From a virus: a stretch of 56,659 nucleotides of DNA. The notes below the pieces were generated by a model that was given only the letters and a program-made list of their open reading frames with translations, was not told where the DNA came from and did no database searches. Shown one piece after another: positions 29,927-39,281 of this stretch (position 1 is the stretch's first letter; the number at the start of each line of letters is the position of its first letter). The stretch covers positions 1-56,659 of the IMG/VR virus record IMGVR_UViG_3300010297_000006, one strand, 5' to 3'. The translations under genes were made by a program, and so were the position numbers.

Positions 29927-30538
29927 ATGACAGATTTAAAAGATTTAAATGGTATACACGTTGAAGGTCATATTAAAATTCATGATCCTATATCAGGCGA
30001 TGTTTTAGTGAATAAAAGAAATGCTATTCATTATGAAAACATGAGTATAGCATTAGCGGAAAGTTTAGCCAATCAAGGACAGGGTTTTATTAATAGTATG
30101 AGTTTTGGTAATGGCGGTACAAGTGTTGATCCAACTGGTATCATTACTTATTTGACTCCTAACAGCACTGGAACAAATGCAACTTTGTATAATCAAACAT
30201 TTGATAAAGTTGTAGATGACAGAAGTGTTAACAATACCGATCCAACTAGAAATAAAACAGAAATTAGACACGTATCTGGTACTAACTATACTGACATTTT
30301 AGTAACATGTTTATTAGATTACGGAGAGCCTGAAGGACAAGATGCATTTGATACTTCTGCTAACCAAGATGGAATATATGTTTTTGATGAGTTAGGATTA
30401 AAAAGTTATAGCACAAGCGGAACTGGTAGATTAATCACTCATGTTATTTTTCACCCTGTACAAAAAAGTTTGAATAGACTTATTCAAATAGATTACACTG
30501 TAAGAGTGCAAAGTTTAAGCGGATTTAGTGAGGGGTAA
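29927..30538 (+). CDS. Conserved tail or baseplate structural protein, 203 residues
   Basis: I chose ATG 29927 (MTDLKDLNG) because it follows a late motif and an AAGG ribosome site. A frame open from 29843 would instead overlap the giant gene by 62 bases. The protein is beta-rich, with segments such as GHIKIHDPISGDVLVNKRNAI, SMSFGNGGT and LIQIDYTVRVQSLSGF. No enzyme motif is seen. Proteins of this size and style sit between the wedge genes and fibres in marine T4-like phages and are treated as virion proteins. It may connect fibres to the baseplate, but that is inferred from position only. It is followed by the collar-type fibre gene after a two-base gap. Confidence 0.6.
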   Translation: MTDLKDLNGIHVEGHIKIHDPISGDVLVNKRNAIHYENMSIALAESLANQGQGFINSMSFGNGGTSVDPTGIITYLTPNSTGTNATLYNQTFDKVVDDRSVNNTDPTRNKTEIRHVSGTNYTDILVTCLLDYGEPEGQDAFDTSANQDGIYVFDELGLKSYSTSGTGRLITHVIFHPVQKSLNRLIQIDYTVRVQSLSGFSEG

Positions 30539-30540
30539 AA

Positions 30541-32607
30541 ATGGCAGGTTATGAAGTAAGATTTACAGACTTTACAAATAAAGGCGCTATAACTGTTGAT
30601 GATGGTGCTACAAATAGCAGTGAAACCAGTATTACTTTAATAGGTAGAAACTATAATGATTTTGGTGAACTATTAAACACAAATCTTCTTCAAATGTTAG
30701 AAAACTTTGCCTCTGCAACAAGTCCGTCTAATCCAGTTGAAGGACAGTTATGGTACGATAATACAACTGGAGTAGACCAACTTAAAGTTTATGATGGTTC
30801 GCAATGGGTAAGTGCAAGCGGATTAAAAAAAGCAGCAAGTGAACCTCAAGCAAGTGCAAGTACAATTGGTGATATTTGGGTAGATACTGCAAATAGTCAA
30901 GTTTATGTTTATACAGGAAGTGGATATATTTTAGTTGGACCAGATTATAGTGAAGGTGCTAGTACCGGATCAAGATTTGAAGAAGTAATAAACAGCACAA
31001 ATACCACGGAAAATGTTATAATAGATAGAGTAAATAATGTTCCGGTTAGTATAACTGCACAAACTGAGTTTTCTCTTAAAAAAGCAGAAACTGGATTCTC
31101 AGTAGCAACTGTGTTAAAAAAGGGTATTACTCTAGCAAGCGATGCAAAGTTATATGGTACAGCAACTTCTGCAGAAAACTTAGTTATTTCTAACACAAAT
31201 ATTGCAGCGTCAACTTTTGCTAGAAAAGATGTAACCAATAACTTTAGTAAAGCACAAAACATTATTGACAATACCGGATTGGCTATTGGTGAAAATGGAT
31301 TATTGCGTTTAAGTATTACTGGAAGTACAGCACAGATTAGGCATACTGCGACAGACGGTAACCTAGACTTTAAAATAAACGATGCTGGTACAGTAAAAAC
31401 CGCAATACGTGTTACACCTGACAGGAAAATAGGTATTGCAAACGAAGCCCCACAAGAAGCGTTAGATGTAACAGGAAATGCTGTAGTAAGTGGAAATGTT
31501 AATATTAACGGAGGTTTAGGTAGTACAAGTTTTAGTACTGGTAGTTTAGTTGTTTCAGGCGGCGTAGGTATAAGTCAAAACATGTATCTAGGCGGCGATC
31601 TTGATGTTGCTGAAAATATTGTTGCAAAAAACTTAACACCAAAAACAAATCTAAGTTACAACCTTGGCACCAGTACATTACAGTATAATACTGTATATGC
31701 AAATAACTTTGTAGGAAACCTAACAGGTACTGTTACTGGAAATATTTCAGGTACATCGGCTTCTGCTGGTAAACTTGCAAGTCCTACAACTTTTAGAATG
31801 TCAGGTCATGTTACAGCACCTGAGTTTACATTTGATGGTAGCGGTACAAGTATAAAAGAGTTTGTTACAACAGTAAGCGATGCTTTTATCACAGGTCAAA
31901 CATTATCTACCACTATCGAAGGTACTGATGAGATTTTGATTGCTAGAGGTACCGACATACGTAGAGTTAAACAGTCGGTATTAGTAGGCACAGTACCTAC
32001 ATTCTTTTTAGGTATGATAATGCCATACGCAGGCGAAACATTACCTGTAGATCAAACAGATTGGGTATTGTGTCATGGACAAGAACTTGTAAAAGCTAAC
32101 TATATTTCTTTATATTCGTTGATTGGAGACTTATATGGTGTTCCATCAAGTACCTTGTATTTTAAAGTACCAGATTTAAGAGGTAGACATGTGCTAGGTT
32201 ATGTGCCTAATGATGTTTCGTACACTGATACAAATCGTATATATGATAAAGCAAGTCCATCAGACACATGGGGATCAACCAGTGTACTAGGTACTACATC
32301 AGGTAGAGAAGAAGATTGGATAACAAAAGATAACCTACCAAATCATGAACACAGTTTAGAAGGGGATGCATCAAATCAATACCTAGCATTAACAAATGCA
32401 GGTGACGGTTCAGATACAGGCGCAACAGCAAATAACCTTGTAGGAAATACAGCAGGATATGGAATAGATAAAACAGGCGGTGTTGATGGAGTGTCATTTA
32501 CAACACAAAATATTGATAATATTAATCAAGAAGTTGGTGAAAAGTTTAGCGTAACCAGCCCTAGTGTTGTAATGAACTACATCATGTACATTGGACCATC
32601 TACATAA
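30541..32607 (+). CDS. Short-tail-fibre-like protein with C-terminal collar domain
   Basis: The 688 residues comprise three parts. Residues 1-150 are a module shared with the next two genes (SITLIGRNYNDFGELLNTN, then GQLWYDN and LKVYDGSQW, then GDIWVDT). Residues 150-490 are a beta-rich shaft with repeats such as GSLVVSGGVGISQNMYLGG. Residues 495-688 match the phage tail collar domain: GMIMPYAGETLPVDQTDWVL, HGQEL, FKVPDLRGRHVLGY, NLPNHEHS and a terminal VMNYIMYIG. T4 gp12, the short tail fibre, ends in this kind of domain and binds the host surface irreversibly. A receptor-binding fibre is likely. A GGGG-type ribosome site (GAGGGG) precedes the ATG. Confidence 0.8.
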   Translation: MAGYEVRFTDFTNKGAITVDDGATNSSETSITLIGRNYNDFGELLNTNLLQMLENFASATSPSNPVEGQLWYDNTTGVDQLKVYDGSQWVSASGLKKAASEPQASASTIGDIWVDTANSQVYVYTGSGYILVGPDYSEGASTGSRFEEVINSTNTTENVIIDRVNNVPVSITAQTEFSLKKAETGFSVATVLKKGITLASDAKLYGTATSAENLVISNTNIAASTFARKDVTNNFSKAQNIIDNTGLAIGENGLLRLSITGSTAQIRHTATDGNLDFKINDAGTVKTAIRVTPDRKIGIANEAPQEALDVTGNAVVSGNVNINGGLGSTSFSTGSLVVSGGVGISQNMYLGGDLDVAENIVAKNLTPKTNLSYNLGTSTLQYNTVYANNFVGNLTGTVTGNISGTSASAGKLASPTTFRMSGHVTAPEFTFDGSGTSIKEFVTTVSDAFITGQTLSTTIEGTDEILIARGTDIRRVKQSVLVGTVPTFFLGMIMPYAGETLPVDQTDWVLCHGQELVKANYISLYSLIGDLYGVPSSTLYFKVPDLRGRHVLGYVPNDVSYTDTNRIYDKASPSDTWGSTSVLGTTSGREEDWITKDNLPNHEHSLEGDASNQYLALTNAGDGSDTGATANNLVGNTAGYGIDKTGGVDGVSFTTQNIDNINQEVGEKFSVTSPSVVMNYIMYIGPST

Positions 32608-32619
32608 GCAGGAGTAAAT

Positions 32620-34464
32620 ATGGCGTATAAAATAAACAAAACAGATGGTACACTATTAGTTGATCTTGTAGATGGCAAGATTGATTCAGAAACTATTGAC
32701 GTAACGTTGATTGGTAGAAATACAACAAGTTATGGCGAGGTAATGAATGAAAACTTTGTCAAAATACTAGAAAACTTTGCGAACTCTGCAGAACCTGACA
32801 ATCCGTTGAGAGGACAAATTTGGTACGATACAAGCGATGGCAGGTTAAAAGTATACGATGGCACACAGTTTAGAAATACAGATACAACTGTTGTAAGTGC
32901 AACACAGCCTTCGATGTTAGCCGGTGATATATGGATTGACAGTGTTAATCAACAAATGTATTTTAGCGACGGTGTAGATGTTATTTTAGCTGGTCCTCAG
33001 TTTAATAGCACTCAAGGATATACCGGAGTACAACCTGTAACATTGATTGATAGATACGGGCAGCGTAAAACTGTAACAATATACAAAATTGGTAATCAAC
33101 CTGCTATGCTTATTAGCAGAGAAGCATTTACTGCTGCAACTACAACCGATAACTTAACTAAACTAACAGGATTTTCTCTAGTAGTCAAAGCGGGTATTAC
33201 TATTGCAACAGAACTTCAAAGTGACTTTAGTTTCTATGGTAATGCTAACAGTACAAGTAACCTATATGATGGTAGTACATTGTATTCACCAAATGATTTT
33301 TTAATAAAAGCTGGAACAACCACGCAAGAAGTAAGTGCTAGATTACAAGTTACTAACGTAGAAGGATTAAAAATAGGTCCTAACCTTGAAATATTACTCA
33401 AAGCAGAAACAGGAAAAGTAGTAGCACGCTCTACATCTAATACTGATGATTTTGCAATACAGGTTACAAGATCTGGAACTCCAACGGATGTTATTTTTAT
33501 TGATAATGATGTTTATAGAATTGGTTTTAAAAATAGTGCTCCTACCACCGATTTTGATTTTACAGGTGATATGCGAGTTTCGGGAAGTCTTACAGTTTTA
33601 GGCCCAACTACTTATTTGTCTACAAATACTTTACAGTTAGAAGACCATCAGATTGAACTAGCAGTTGCAGACGACAGTAGCACATATCCGGACAGTGCAG
33701 ATATTGACGATGCAGGGCTTGTTATTAGAGGAGGCCCAGAAGGGTACGAAAGTAATTCAAAGTCATGGACATGGAAGTTTGCTACTGATGCTTGGACACC
33801 ACATTCGTATATTGATGTTCCTGCTGGTTATCATTATAAAATAGGCGGAAATGAAGTATTATCTGCAACTGCTTTAGCACCTAGTGTTACAAATGCATTA
33901 GGACTTACACAAATAGGCACATTAACTGAACTTTCAGTAGACAACTTTACTTTAAACAGTAGTACTTTAACAGTTTCAACTGCAATGACATTAACAGTAG
34001 GTGGTGATATTACACTTACAAATAACAATAAGATATTAAATGTTGGGACACCAGAAGTTAGTGACGATCCAAATACTGCTGCAACAAAAGGATATGTAGA
34101 TGCGGCAACACTAGATAGAGACGAAGCACTTGCATTAGATATTACAGGATTGTCTAACAGTGATATTGCATTAGTAATAGAAGATTTATTTCCTGCTATT
34201 ACAAAAAATCCAGGAGTATATTGTAGAGTACATGGCACTACACAAACAGGAACATACAACTATGATGCTACTGATGGATTGTCTAAAAGTTTCGTTACTG
34301 TTGACAAAAACGGTACAGAAAACCAAAGTGTTTTACAAGACATTGCTTTCACTGCACAGAACAATCAAGGTATTACATTAACTGTTGTTCGAAGTTTAAA
34401 ACGTTTTGTTGTTAACGGATCGCAGCAATGGCAGTTTGACACTGATTTAGTTTCCAGCGTTTAA
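32620..34464 (+). CDS. Tail fibre protein, second copy with shared N-terminal module
   Basis: The 614 residues begin with the same module as the genes on both sides (VTLIGRNTTSYGEVMNENF, GQIWYDT, LKVYDGTQF, GDIWIDS). This suggests that all three dock to the same site or assemble together. The middle includes a LEDHQIELAVADD block near residue 345, a chaperone- or shaft-type element often seen in phage fibres. The C-terminus (after about 480: TAATKGYVDAATLDRDEALA, then a beta-rich end) is unlike the collar of the previous gene. No enzyme motif is visible. Ribosome site AGGAG lies seven bases before the ATG. Host-binding or shaft function is inferred. Confidence 0.7.
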   Translation: MAYKINKTDGTLLVDLVDGKIDSETIDVTLIGRNTTSYGEVMNENFVKILENFANSAEPDNPLRGQIWYDTSDGRLKVYDGTQFRNTDTTVVSATQPSMLAGDIWIDSVNQQMYFSDGVDVILAGPQFNSTQGYTGVQPVTLIDRYGQRKTVTIYKIGNQPAMLISREAFTAATTTDNLTKLTGFSLVVKAGITIATELQSDFSFYGNANSTSNLYDGSTLYSPNDFLIKAGTTTQEVSARLQVTNVEGLKIGPNLEILLKAETGKVVARSTSNTDDFAIQVTRSGTPTDVIFIDNDVYRIGFKNSAPTTDFDFTGDMRVSGSLTVLGPTTYLSTNTLQLEDHQIELAVADDSSTYPDSADIDDAGLVIRGGPEGYESNSKSWTWKFATDAWTPHSYIDVPAGYHYKIGGNEVLSATALAPSVTNALGLTQIGTLTELSVDNFTLNSSTLTVSTAMTLTVGGDITLTNNNKILNVGTPEVSDDPNTAATKGYVDAATLDRDEALALDITGLSNSDIALVIEDLFPAITKNPGVYCRVHGTTQTGTYNYDATDGLSKSFVTVDKNGTENQSVLQDIAFTAQNNQGITLTVVRSLKRFVVNGSQQWQFDTDLVSSV

Positions 34465-34466
34465 CT

Positions 34467-34474
34467 GGTAAATA
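34467..34474 (+). promoter_or_regulatory. Late promoter candidate upstream of third fibre gene
   Basis: GGTAAATA differs from the late consensus at two positions and lies 26 bases before the ATG at 34501, inside the 36-base gap. The AAGG ribosome site follows. It is weaker than the exact TATAAATA upstream of 36091. Confidence 0.35.
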
Positions 34475-34500
34475 CATTAACATAACAAGGTTAGATAACT

Positions 34501-36069
34501 ATGGCATATACAATAAATAGATTCAACGGAACTGTTCTAACAAGTGTAGAAGACGGAACAGTTGATCAAACAACAGACTTAAAACTGATAGGTAAAAACT
34601 ATTCAGGTTACGGTGAAGCACAAAATGAAAACTTTTTATTTTTGTTAGAAAACTTTTCTGGAACTGCTGCACCTACAAAACCTATTACTGGTCAACTTTG
34701 GTTTGACAATAGTGGAAATAGACTTAAAGTTTATGATGGCACACAATGGAAAGGCACAGGCGGTGCTGAAGTATCTGGTGCAACTCCTACTAGTAGAGCA
34801 GAAGGCGATCTATGGTGGAATACAGCAACAGATCAGTTGTATGGTTTAAATGAAAACAATGCATGGATACTAATAGGACCACAAAAAGCAGGTACTGGTA
34901 CAACATCTATGCAAAGTTTTACCTTGTTTGAAAATGTTACTGGTATATCTAAACCAGTTATTGCTGCCGTAGTTGACAATAAAATAGTTGCAATATTTAA
35001 TCACAATGCAGATTTTGTGCCTGCAGTGAATAGTTTACAAACAGAAGTTCCAACTGAAATAAAAACCGAAACTGGTGAACTTCAAACCGTAGGTGTATTT
35101 TCTACCATTAAACAAGGCATAACAGTATATGGGGCAGATGCTAATGGTAATAGTTCTGGAAACAGTCATTATTATTGGGGTACTGCTGCTAGTGCAAAAG
35201 GATTAATAGATGGGTCTGGTGTCTATCATGCAGAAAATGAATATGTAAAAACAACATCATTGGATTTTAGTGCTGGTGCAACAACTGCTCAGTTTGCAGA
35301 CGAAGGATTTACAGTAGGTACCGACAATGCTGACATAACAGTAAGAATTAGAAATGGTAGTGATCCTAGTGGTGACGGAGTTGCAGGAGATACACCTGTT
35401 ATAGAACTAGATCACAACATGCTTGAATTTTTAAGTAGTAGCGCAAGTGCAACAATAGCTACATTAACTAGCACACATTTTTATCCATTTGGAAATGGAA
35501 CATATACATTGGGTAAAACCACAAACAAGTTTGCTAATGTTCATGCAACTACATTTACTGGACAAGCAACCGCTGCTGATACACTATCGGTAGGAGGCAC
35601 TAATAGAACTGCTGCCACTGCTGCCACACCAAATACAATAGCAGCTAGAGATGCTGCTGGAAATATTACTGCAAATATTTTCACTGGTACTGCAACAAAA
35701 GCTCGTTACGCAGACCTTGCTGAAAAGTATACTGTTGAAGAAGGCGTAGAGCATCCTGTTGGAACAGTAATGATGGTAGGAAAAAACAGCAAGTTTGAAA
35801 TAGAACCTTATCAAATAGGCGGAGTTGCTGTTGGTGTTATAAGCGATAAACCTGCTTATCTAATGAATGAAGATTGTGATGGACAAGCTATAGCTTTAAA
35901 AGGTCGTGTTCCTGTTAAAGTGGTATTTCCAGTAGGTAAGGGACAAAAACTTTATGGTTGGTCAGATGGTACTGCATCTACTATTCCAACTGATACAGTT
36001 GTTGGAGTAGCTCTTGAAACAAATACTAACGAAGAAGAAAAATTAGTTGAGGTATTACTACAGGTATAA
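34501..36069 (+). CDS. Tail fibre protein, third copy, with self-processing-like C-terminal domain
   Basis: The 522 residues share the fibre N-terminal module (LKLIGKNYSGYGEAQNENF, GQLWFDN, LKVYDGTQW, GDLWWNT). After a variable middle, residues of about 395-522 (RYADLAEKYTV, then GVAVGVISDKPAYLMN, ALKGRVPVKV, and a terminal VVGVALETN) resemble the C-terminal domains of phage fibres related to Peptidase_G2, an intramolecular chaperone that can cleave itself. The likeness is by pattern and the catalytic residues are not assigned. It probably trimerises the fibre or caps it. It is followed by an exact late promoter that overlaps its stop codon. Confidence 0.65.
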   Translation: MAYTINRFNGTVLTSVEDGTVDQTTDLKLIGKNYSGYGEAQNENFLFLLENFSGTAAPTKPITGQLWFDNSGNRLKVYDGTQWKGTGGAEVSGATPTSRAEGDLWWNTATDQLYGLNENNAWILIGPQKAGTGTTSMQSFTLFENVTGISKPVIAAVVDNKIVAIFNHNADFVPAVNSLQTEVPTEIKTETGELQTVGVFSTIKQGITVYGADANGNSSGNSHYYWGTAASAKGLIDGSGVYHAENEYVKTTSLDFSAGATTAQFADEGFTVGTDNADITVRIRNGSDPSGDGVAGDTPVIELDHNMLEFLSSSASATIATLTSTHFYPFGNGTYTLGKTTNKFANVHATTFTGQATAADTLSVGGTNRTAATAATPNTIAARDAAGNITANIFTGTATKARYADLAEKYTVEEGVEHPVGTVMMVGKNSKFEIEPYQIGGVAVGVISDKPAYLMNEDCDGQAIALKGRVPVKVVFPVGKGQKLYGWSDGTASTIPTDTVVGVALETNTNEEEKLVEVLLQV

Positions 36070-36072
36070 ATA
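36065..36072 (+). promoter_or_regulatory. Exact T4-type late promoter upstream of virion protein gene
   Basis: TATAAATA is a full match to the late consensus and contains the stop codon of the preceding fibre gene. It ends 18 bases before the ATG at 36091, with ribosome site AAAGGAAAG between. Confidence 0.7.
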
Positions 36073-36090
36073 CCCGAGTAAAGGAAAGAT

Positions 36091-36978
36091 ATGGCAGTTG
36101 GAGAAATAATCACAGTAACTAGATACAACCAAATGCAAGCAAAGGTTGCTCTAGTTTATGGAAATGGGTCAGGTACTTATGGATATGGTCAAACATTAAA
36201 TAGTTCAGCAGTATCTACCAGTGATACTGTAAATGCATTTCACATGACAAATTTAAAAACAGACATGATAAATGCAAGGGTACACCAAACGGGTGCATCT
36301 CCTACACTATCAAATGTTATTTCTCAAGAAGATATTACTGATGCAGTTTATGTTCAATACGAATCTGCATCAACAAGTATACTGAATGATGCTGCTGTAA
36401 TATTTGCAACTACACAAGCATCAACGGAACCTAAGTTAACAAGTGATAGATCAACGTCATGGGGTGGTACTTCAGAAGTACAAAGTGTAGAACATCATTT
36501 TACAGTTACATTTAACTCTGAAGATCATAGAAGACATTTTTTTAACAGCGGCGGCGAAATAAGGTTAGCAGCAAGTCTAACAGGCGGTACCGGATCCAAA
36601 TATACAGAATGGAATGGTATGTTATCTGCATTAGGCACTATTAAGATTACGTCTAATAATACTACAGCAGATAGCGGAACAAGTTCTGGATTAGGTAACT
36701 TCGATTTAACAACATCATATCAAACATTATTAATAAAAACAGGCAGCGGCGTTTATGTAGACAATGATTATACATTAAAAGCAAAAGCCAATGGAAGCGT
36801 TATTACTATTAAAGCAGAGTTTAACGATGATGCAGCAGGTAGCGGAGCAGGCGGACACGGTCCAATAGATGAATCTGTAACAGGTACACTTACAAGTTCT
36901 GTATCCCAACTTAGAGCAACAGGTTCGTATGTAGAGGTGGCAACACCAATTTATGTTACAACAACAACTTTAGCTTGA
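36091..36978 (+). CDS. Virion structural protein, first of a paralogous pair
   Basis: The 295 residues are beta-rich and Ser/Thr/Gly-rich. Blocks shared with the next gene include YGQTLNSSAV near 30, VHQTGA near 67, WGGTSEVQSVEHHFTVTF near 125, FFNSGGEIRLAASLTG near 150, and VTGTLTSSV near 265. No enzyme motif, signal peptide or membrane segment is visible. Such pairs occur next to fibre genes in marine T4-like phages and are considered virion surface proteins. A fibre tip, whisker or capsid-decoration role is possible. An exact late promoter and a strong ribosome site precede it. Confidence 0.65.
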   Translation: MAVGEIITVTRYNQMQAKVALVYGNGSGTYGYGQTLNSSAVSTSDTVNAFHMTNLKTDMINARVHQTGASPTLSNVISQEDITDAVYVQYESASTSILNDAAVIFATTQASTEPKLTSDRSTSWGGTSEVQSVEHHFTVTFNSEDHRRHFFNSGGEIRLAASLTGGTGSKYTEWNGMLSALGTIKITSNNTTADSGTSSGLGNFDLTTSYQTLLIKTGSGVYVDNDYTLKAKANGSVITIKAEFNDDAAGSGAGGHGPIDESVTGTLTSSVSQLRATGSYVEVATPIYVTTTTLA

Positions 36979-37022
36979 CAAAACTGTTTTTTTATGTTAG
37001 GTATATATAAAGGAGAATAGTT

Positions 37023-38039
37023 TTGGTAGCTACAGGAGATAAGATTCAAGATACTGATTACAATGGTATGCGTACCAATGTAAGTTCTATTGTTGTTTCT
37101 TATTGGGGCCAGACATTGAATAGTAGTGCAGTTACCCAGCAGGTTGATTCAGTCACTGAAGATCAACTATTCGATTTATACATTGATATACAAAAAGCAT
37201 CTGTACATCAAACAGGAGCACTAAACACTAGTTTAGCAACAGTAACAGCAGGAAATACAATAGGTGCAGATACCAGTTTTGGTTATAATCAAGCAACTGG
37301 AACCAAAACAGCAGTTACAGATGGAACACTTATGGGGTTCAATGACTATACTAGTGCTATAACAACTATACAAAACTTTGATGACGAAACAACTGGATAT
37401 CCTCCAAGTAACTTTGATTTAAGCCCAGCAGAAACCAGCTCACGTACTACACAATGGGGCGGCGCATCAGAAGTGCAAAGCGTTTATCATGTTGTTACAG
37501 TTACTTTTGCAAGCACGACTCAACGTAACTATTTTTTTAATAGTGGAGGATCTGTTAGATTTGATGCTAGTTTAACAGGATCTTCTGGTGCAAAAGGCAC
37601 AGATTGGGCAGCTATGCTATCTGCTATGTCTACTATTACATTTAACAAATACGAAACAACAGCATCTAGCGGAACTCCTGCTTTGAATAGCGGATATGTA
37701 GATCTTACAGCAAGTTATCAAGTTATTTTTACAAAGATAGGTAGCGGTGTTTACGCAGATAATGATTACAGTATTTCAGCAAGATTAGATGGTAATGCTG
37801 TTAGATTTAGGATAGAGTTCAACGACGGTGATGTTGGCGAAGGCGGTCAAGGTATCGGCGGTGTACTTGATCCTATTGACGAAACAGTTACCGGCACACT
37901 TACTAGTAATGTTAGATCGAGTACAGCTAATAGTAGTTTTACAGTAAACTCTGTGTCTTATACAGCTTGTAGTTTAACAGCACCAACTATTGCTACTACA
38001 ACAAATGTTTCACAAGATTTAAGTACTCCTCCCACTTAA
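37023..38039 (+). CDS. Virion structural protein, second of a paralogous pair, TTG start
   Basis: The 338 residues repeat the block order of the preceding gene (WGQTLNSSAV, VHQTGA, WGGASEVQSVYHVVTVTF, FFNSGGSVRFDASLTG, VTGTLTSNV), with an insertion of about 30 residues near 85-120. The start is TTG at 37023, placed correctly after a strong AAAGGAG; no ATG lies near enough to serve. The weaker start may lower its yield relative to its partner. The 44-base gap upstream has TTGACA overlapping the previous stop but no matching -10 at normal spacing, so the pair is probably cotranscribed. Tandem duplication followed by divergence is the simplest origin. Confidence 0.65.
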   Translation: MVATGDKIQDTDYNGMRTNVSSIVVSYWGQTLNSSAVTQQVDSVTEDQLFDLYIDIQKASVHQTGALNTSLATVTAGNTIGADTSFGYNQATGTKTAVTDGTLMGFNDYTSAITTIQNFDDETTGYPPSNFDLSPAETSSRTTQWGGASEVQSVYHVVTVTFASTTQRNYFFNSGGSVRFDASLTGSSGAKGTDWAAMLSAMSTITFNKYETTASSGTPALNSGYVDLTASYQVIFTKIGSGVYADNDYSISARLDGNAVRFRIEFNDGDVGEGGQGIGGVLDPIDETVTGTLTSNVRSSTANSSFTVNSVSYTACSLTAPTIATTTNVSQDLSTPPT

Positions 38040-38042
38040 TAC

Positions 38043-38071
38043 TTGACTTTTTGCATAACACAATATATAAT
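38043..38071 (+). promoter_or_regulatory. sigma70-type promoter at the head of the accessory island
   Basis: TTGACT (38043-38048), a 17-base spacer and TATAAT (38066-38071) form a near-consensus host promoter just after the last structural gene. It is followed by AAGGAG eight bases before the ATG at 38092. The -35 and spacing match the promoters of gp55 and gp47. The island is therefore likely to be switched on by host polymerase, earlier than the tail genes. Confidence 0.85.
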
Positions 38072-38091
38072 ATTTTAAAAGGAGTTCTCCA

Positions 38092-38439
38092 ATGGATGAA
38101 AGACTAGAAAAAGCTCTTGACTTTAGTAACTATATGATTACTTTAGATAATACAAAAAGAGTTTTGAAAGAACAATACCAAGATGATTTATTATATTTTT
38201 GCAATGGAGGACAGTTTACAGTTAATCCAGGACTAGTTAGTTTTTGTCAAAGTTTGTTAGCATTAGGACAAGAGGAAACTGTACTTATTGATGATAACGA
38301 TATTCCAATACAGGTTGAAGATTTAAAAGTTTTTGCAAGTGAAATGGTTAACGTGTACTCAAAAGCAGCAAATAAATATATCACTGAATATAATAAACTA
38401 AAAACAAATAGAACTGTTAAGGGCATCATTGAAGTATGA
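38092..38439 (+). CDS. Conserved small phage protein of unknown function, first gene of island operon
   Basis: The 115 residues are acidic and mostly helical at both ends (LEKALDFSNYMITLDNTKRV; FASEMVNVYSKAANKYITEY), with a short beta-like centre (YFCNGGQFTVNPGLVSF, VLIDDNDIPIQVEDL). No catalytic motif is recognised. A strong host-type promoter and ribosome site precede it, and its stop overlaps the next ATG (ATGA). Proteins of this appearance occur in other marine T4-like phages, so it may belong to the phage core rather than to the biosynthetic set. Function is not assigned. Confidence 0.7.
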   Translation: MDERLEKALDFSNYMITLDNTKRVLKEQYQDDLLYFCNGGQFTVNPGLVSFCQSLLALGQEETVLIDDNDIPIQVEDLKVFASEMVNVYSKAANKYITEYNKLKTNRTVKGIIEV

Positions 38440-39281
38440 ATCAAGGTGTTGTTTTAATAGCTCGAAATAATACTGAAATAGATTATATAAAGCAAGCAAT
38501 TTTTCTTGCAAAACGTGTGCGCAAGTATTTAGACTTGCCCACTTCTTTAGTTACTGATAATGTTGATTACTTGTATAACACATACAAAAATAGTGTAGAT
38601 GTCTTTGATAAAATAATACAAGTTGATAATGACAAAAAATATAGCTATAAAAAATATTATGATGGTATATTTGCAAAAAAACAACTAGAGTTTAAAAACA
38701 GTAATCGAAGTAGTGTTTATGATTTGTCTCCTTACGACGAAACCTTGTTACTAGATACAGATTTTGTTGTTAGTAATGACATTTTAAATGAGTGTTTTGT
38801 ACAGCAAAAAGATCTTTTGCTATACAAAGATGCATTTGATTTATCAGGATGGAGAGATAAAAATGAGTTTACATTTATAAGTGAAATTGGGCCTACATTT
38901 TACTGGGCAACTTGTATATTTTTTAGAAAAACAGAACTTAACAAAACTTTTTTTGATCTAGTATCGCATATACAAGAATATTATCCACATTACCGTAACC
39001 TTTATAAACTAAACACAAATGTATTTAGAAATGATCATGCATTTAGTATTGCTATACATATTATGAATGGATACACAAACAATAACTTTGCAGGAACAAT
39101 GCCAGGTACAATGTATTATTGTACAGACAAAGATGTTTTAATAGATTTAAAAGATGATAACTTTTTATTTTTAATACAAAAAAGAAATGAAAGTAATGAG
39201 TATACACCTTTAAGAATAAAAGGAAGCAACGTACATGTGATTAACAAATACAGTTTGAATAGGATTATTGATAATGGCTAA
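38436..39281 (+). CDS. GT-A-type glycosyltransferase-like protein with DTD motif
   Basis: The 281 residues have the outline of a nucleotide-sugar transferase of GT8-like type. An N-terminal strand and helix (VVLIARNNTEIDYIKQAIFL) is followed by a DxD motif, Asp107-Thr-Asp109, in YDETLLLDTDFVV. A later FRNDHAFSIAIHIMNG block resembles the acceptor-side His/Asp region. The DxD pair usually binds the metal and sugar nucleotide. The gene is coupled to its neighbours by overlaps on both sides. The next gene has the same plan, so the two are probably tandem paralogues. Donor and acceptor are unknown. Confidence 0.6.
   Translation: MNQGVVLIARNNTEIDYIKQAIFLAKRVRKYLDLPTSLVTDNVDYLYNTYKNSVDVFDKIIQVDNDKKYSYKKYYDGIFAKKQLEFKNSNRSSVYDLSPYDETLLLDTDFVVSNDILNECFVQQKDLLLYKDAFDLSGWRDKNEFTFISEIGPTFYWATCIFFRKTELNKTFFDLVSHIQEYYPHYRNLYKLNTNVFRNDHAFSIAIHIMNGYTNNNFAGTMPGTMYYCTDKDVLIDLKDDNFLFLIQKRNESNEYTPLRIKGSNVHVINKYSLNRIIDNG

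Noticed and set aside
36981-36993. Run of seven T residues as a terminator
   Set aside because: No stable GC-rich hairpin precedes it; the only stem is a very short AT pairing.
36975-37010. TTGACA followed by TATATA as a promoter before the second paralogue
   Set aside because: The spacer would be about 21 bases, too long for a housekeeping promoter; the TATATA runs into the ribosome site.
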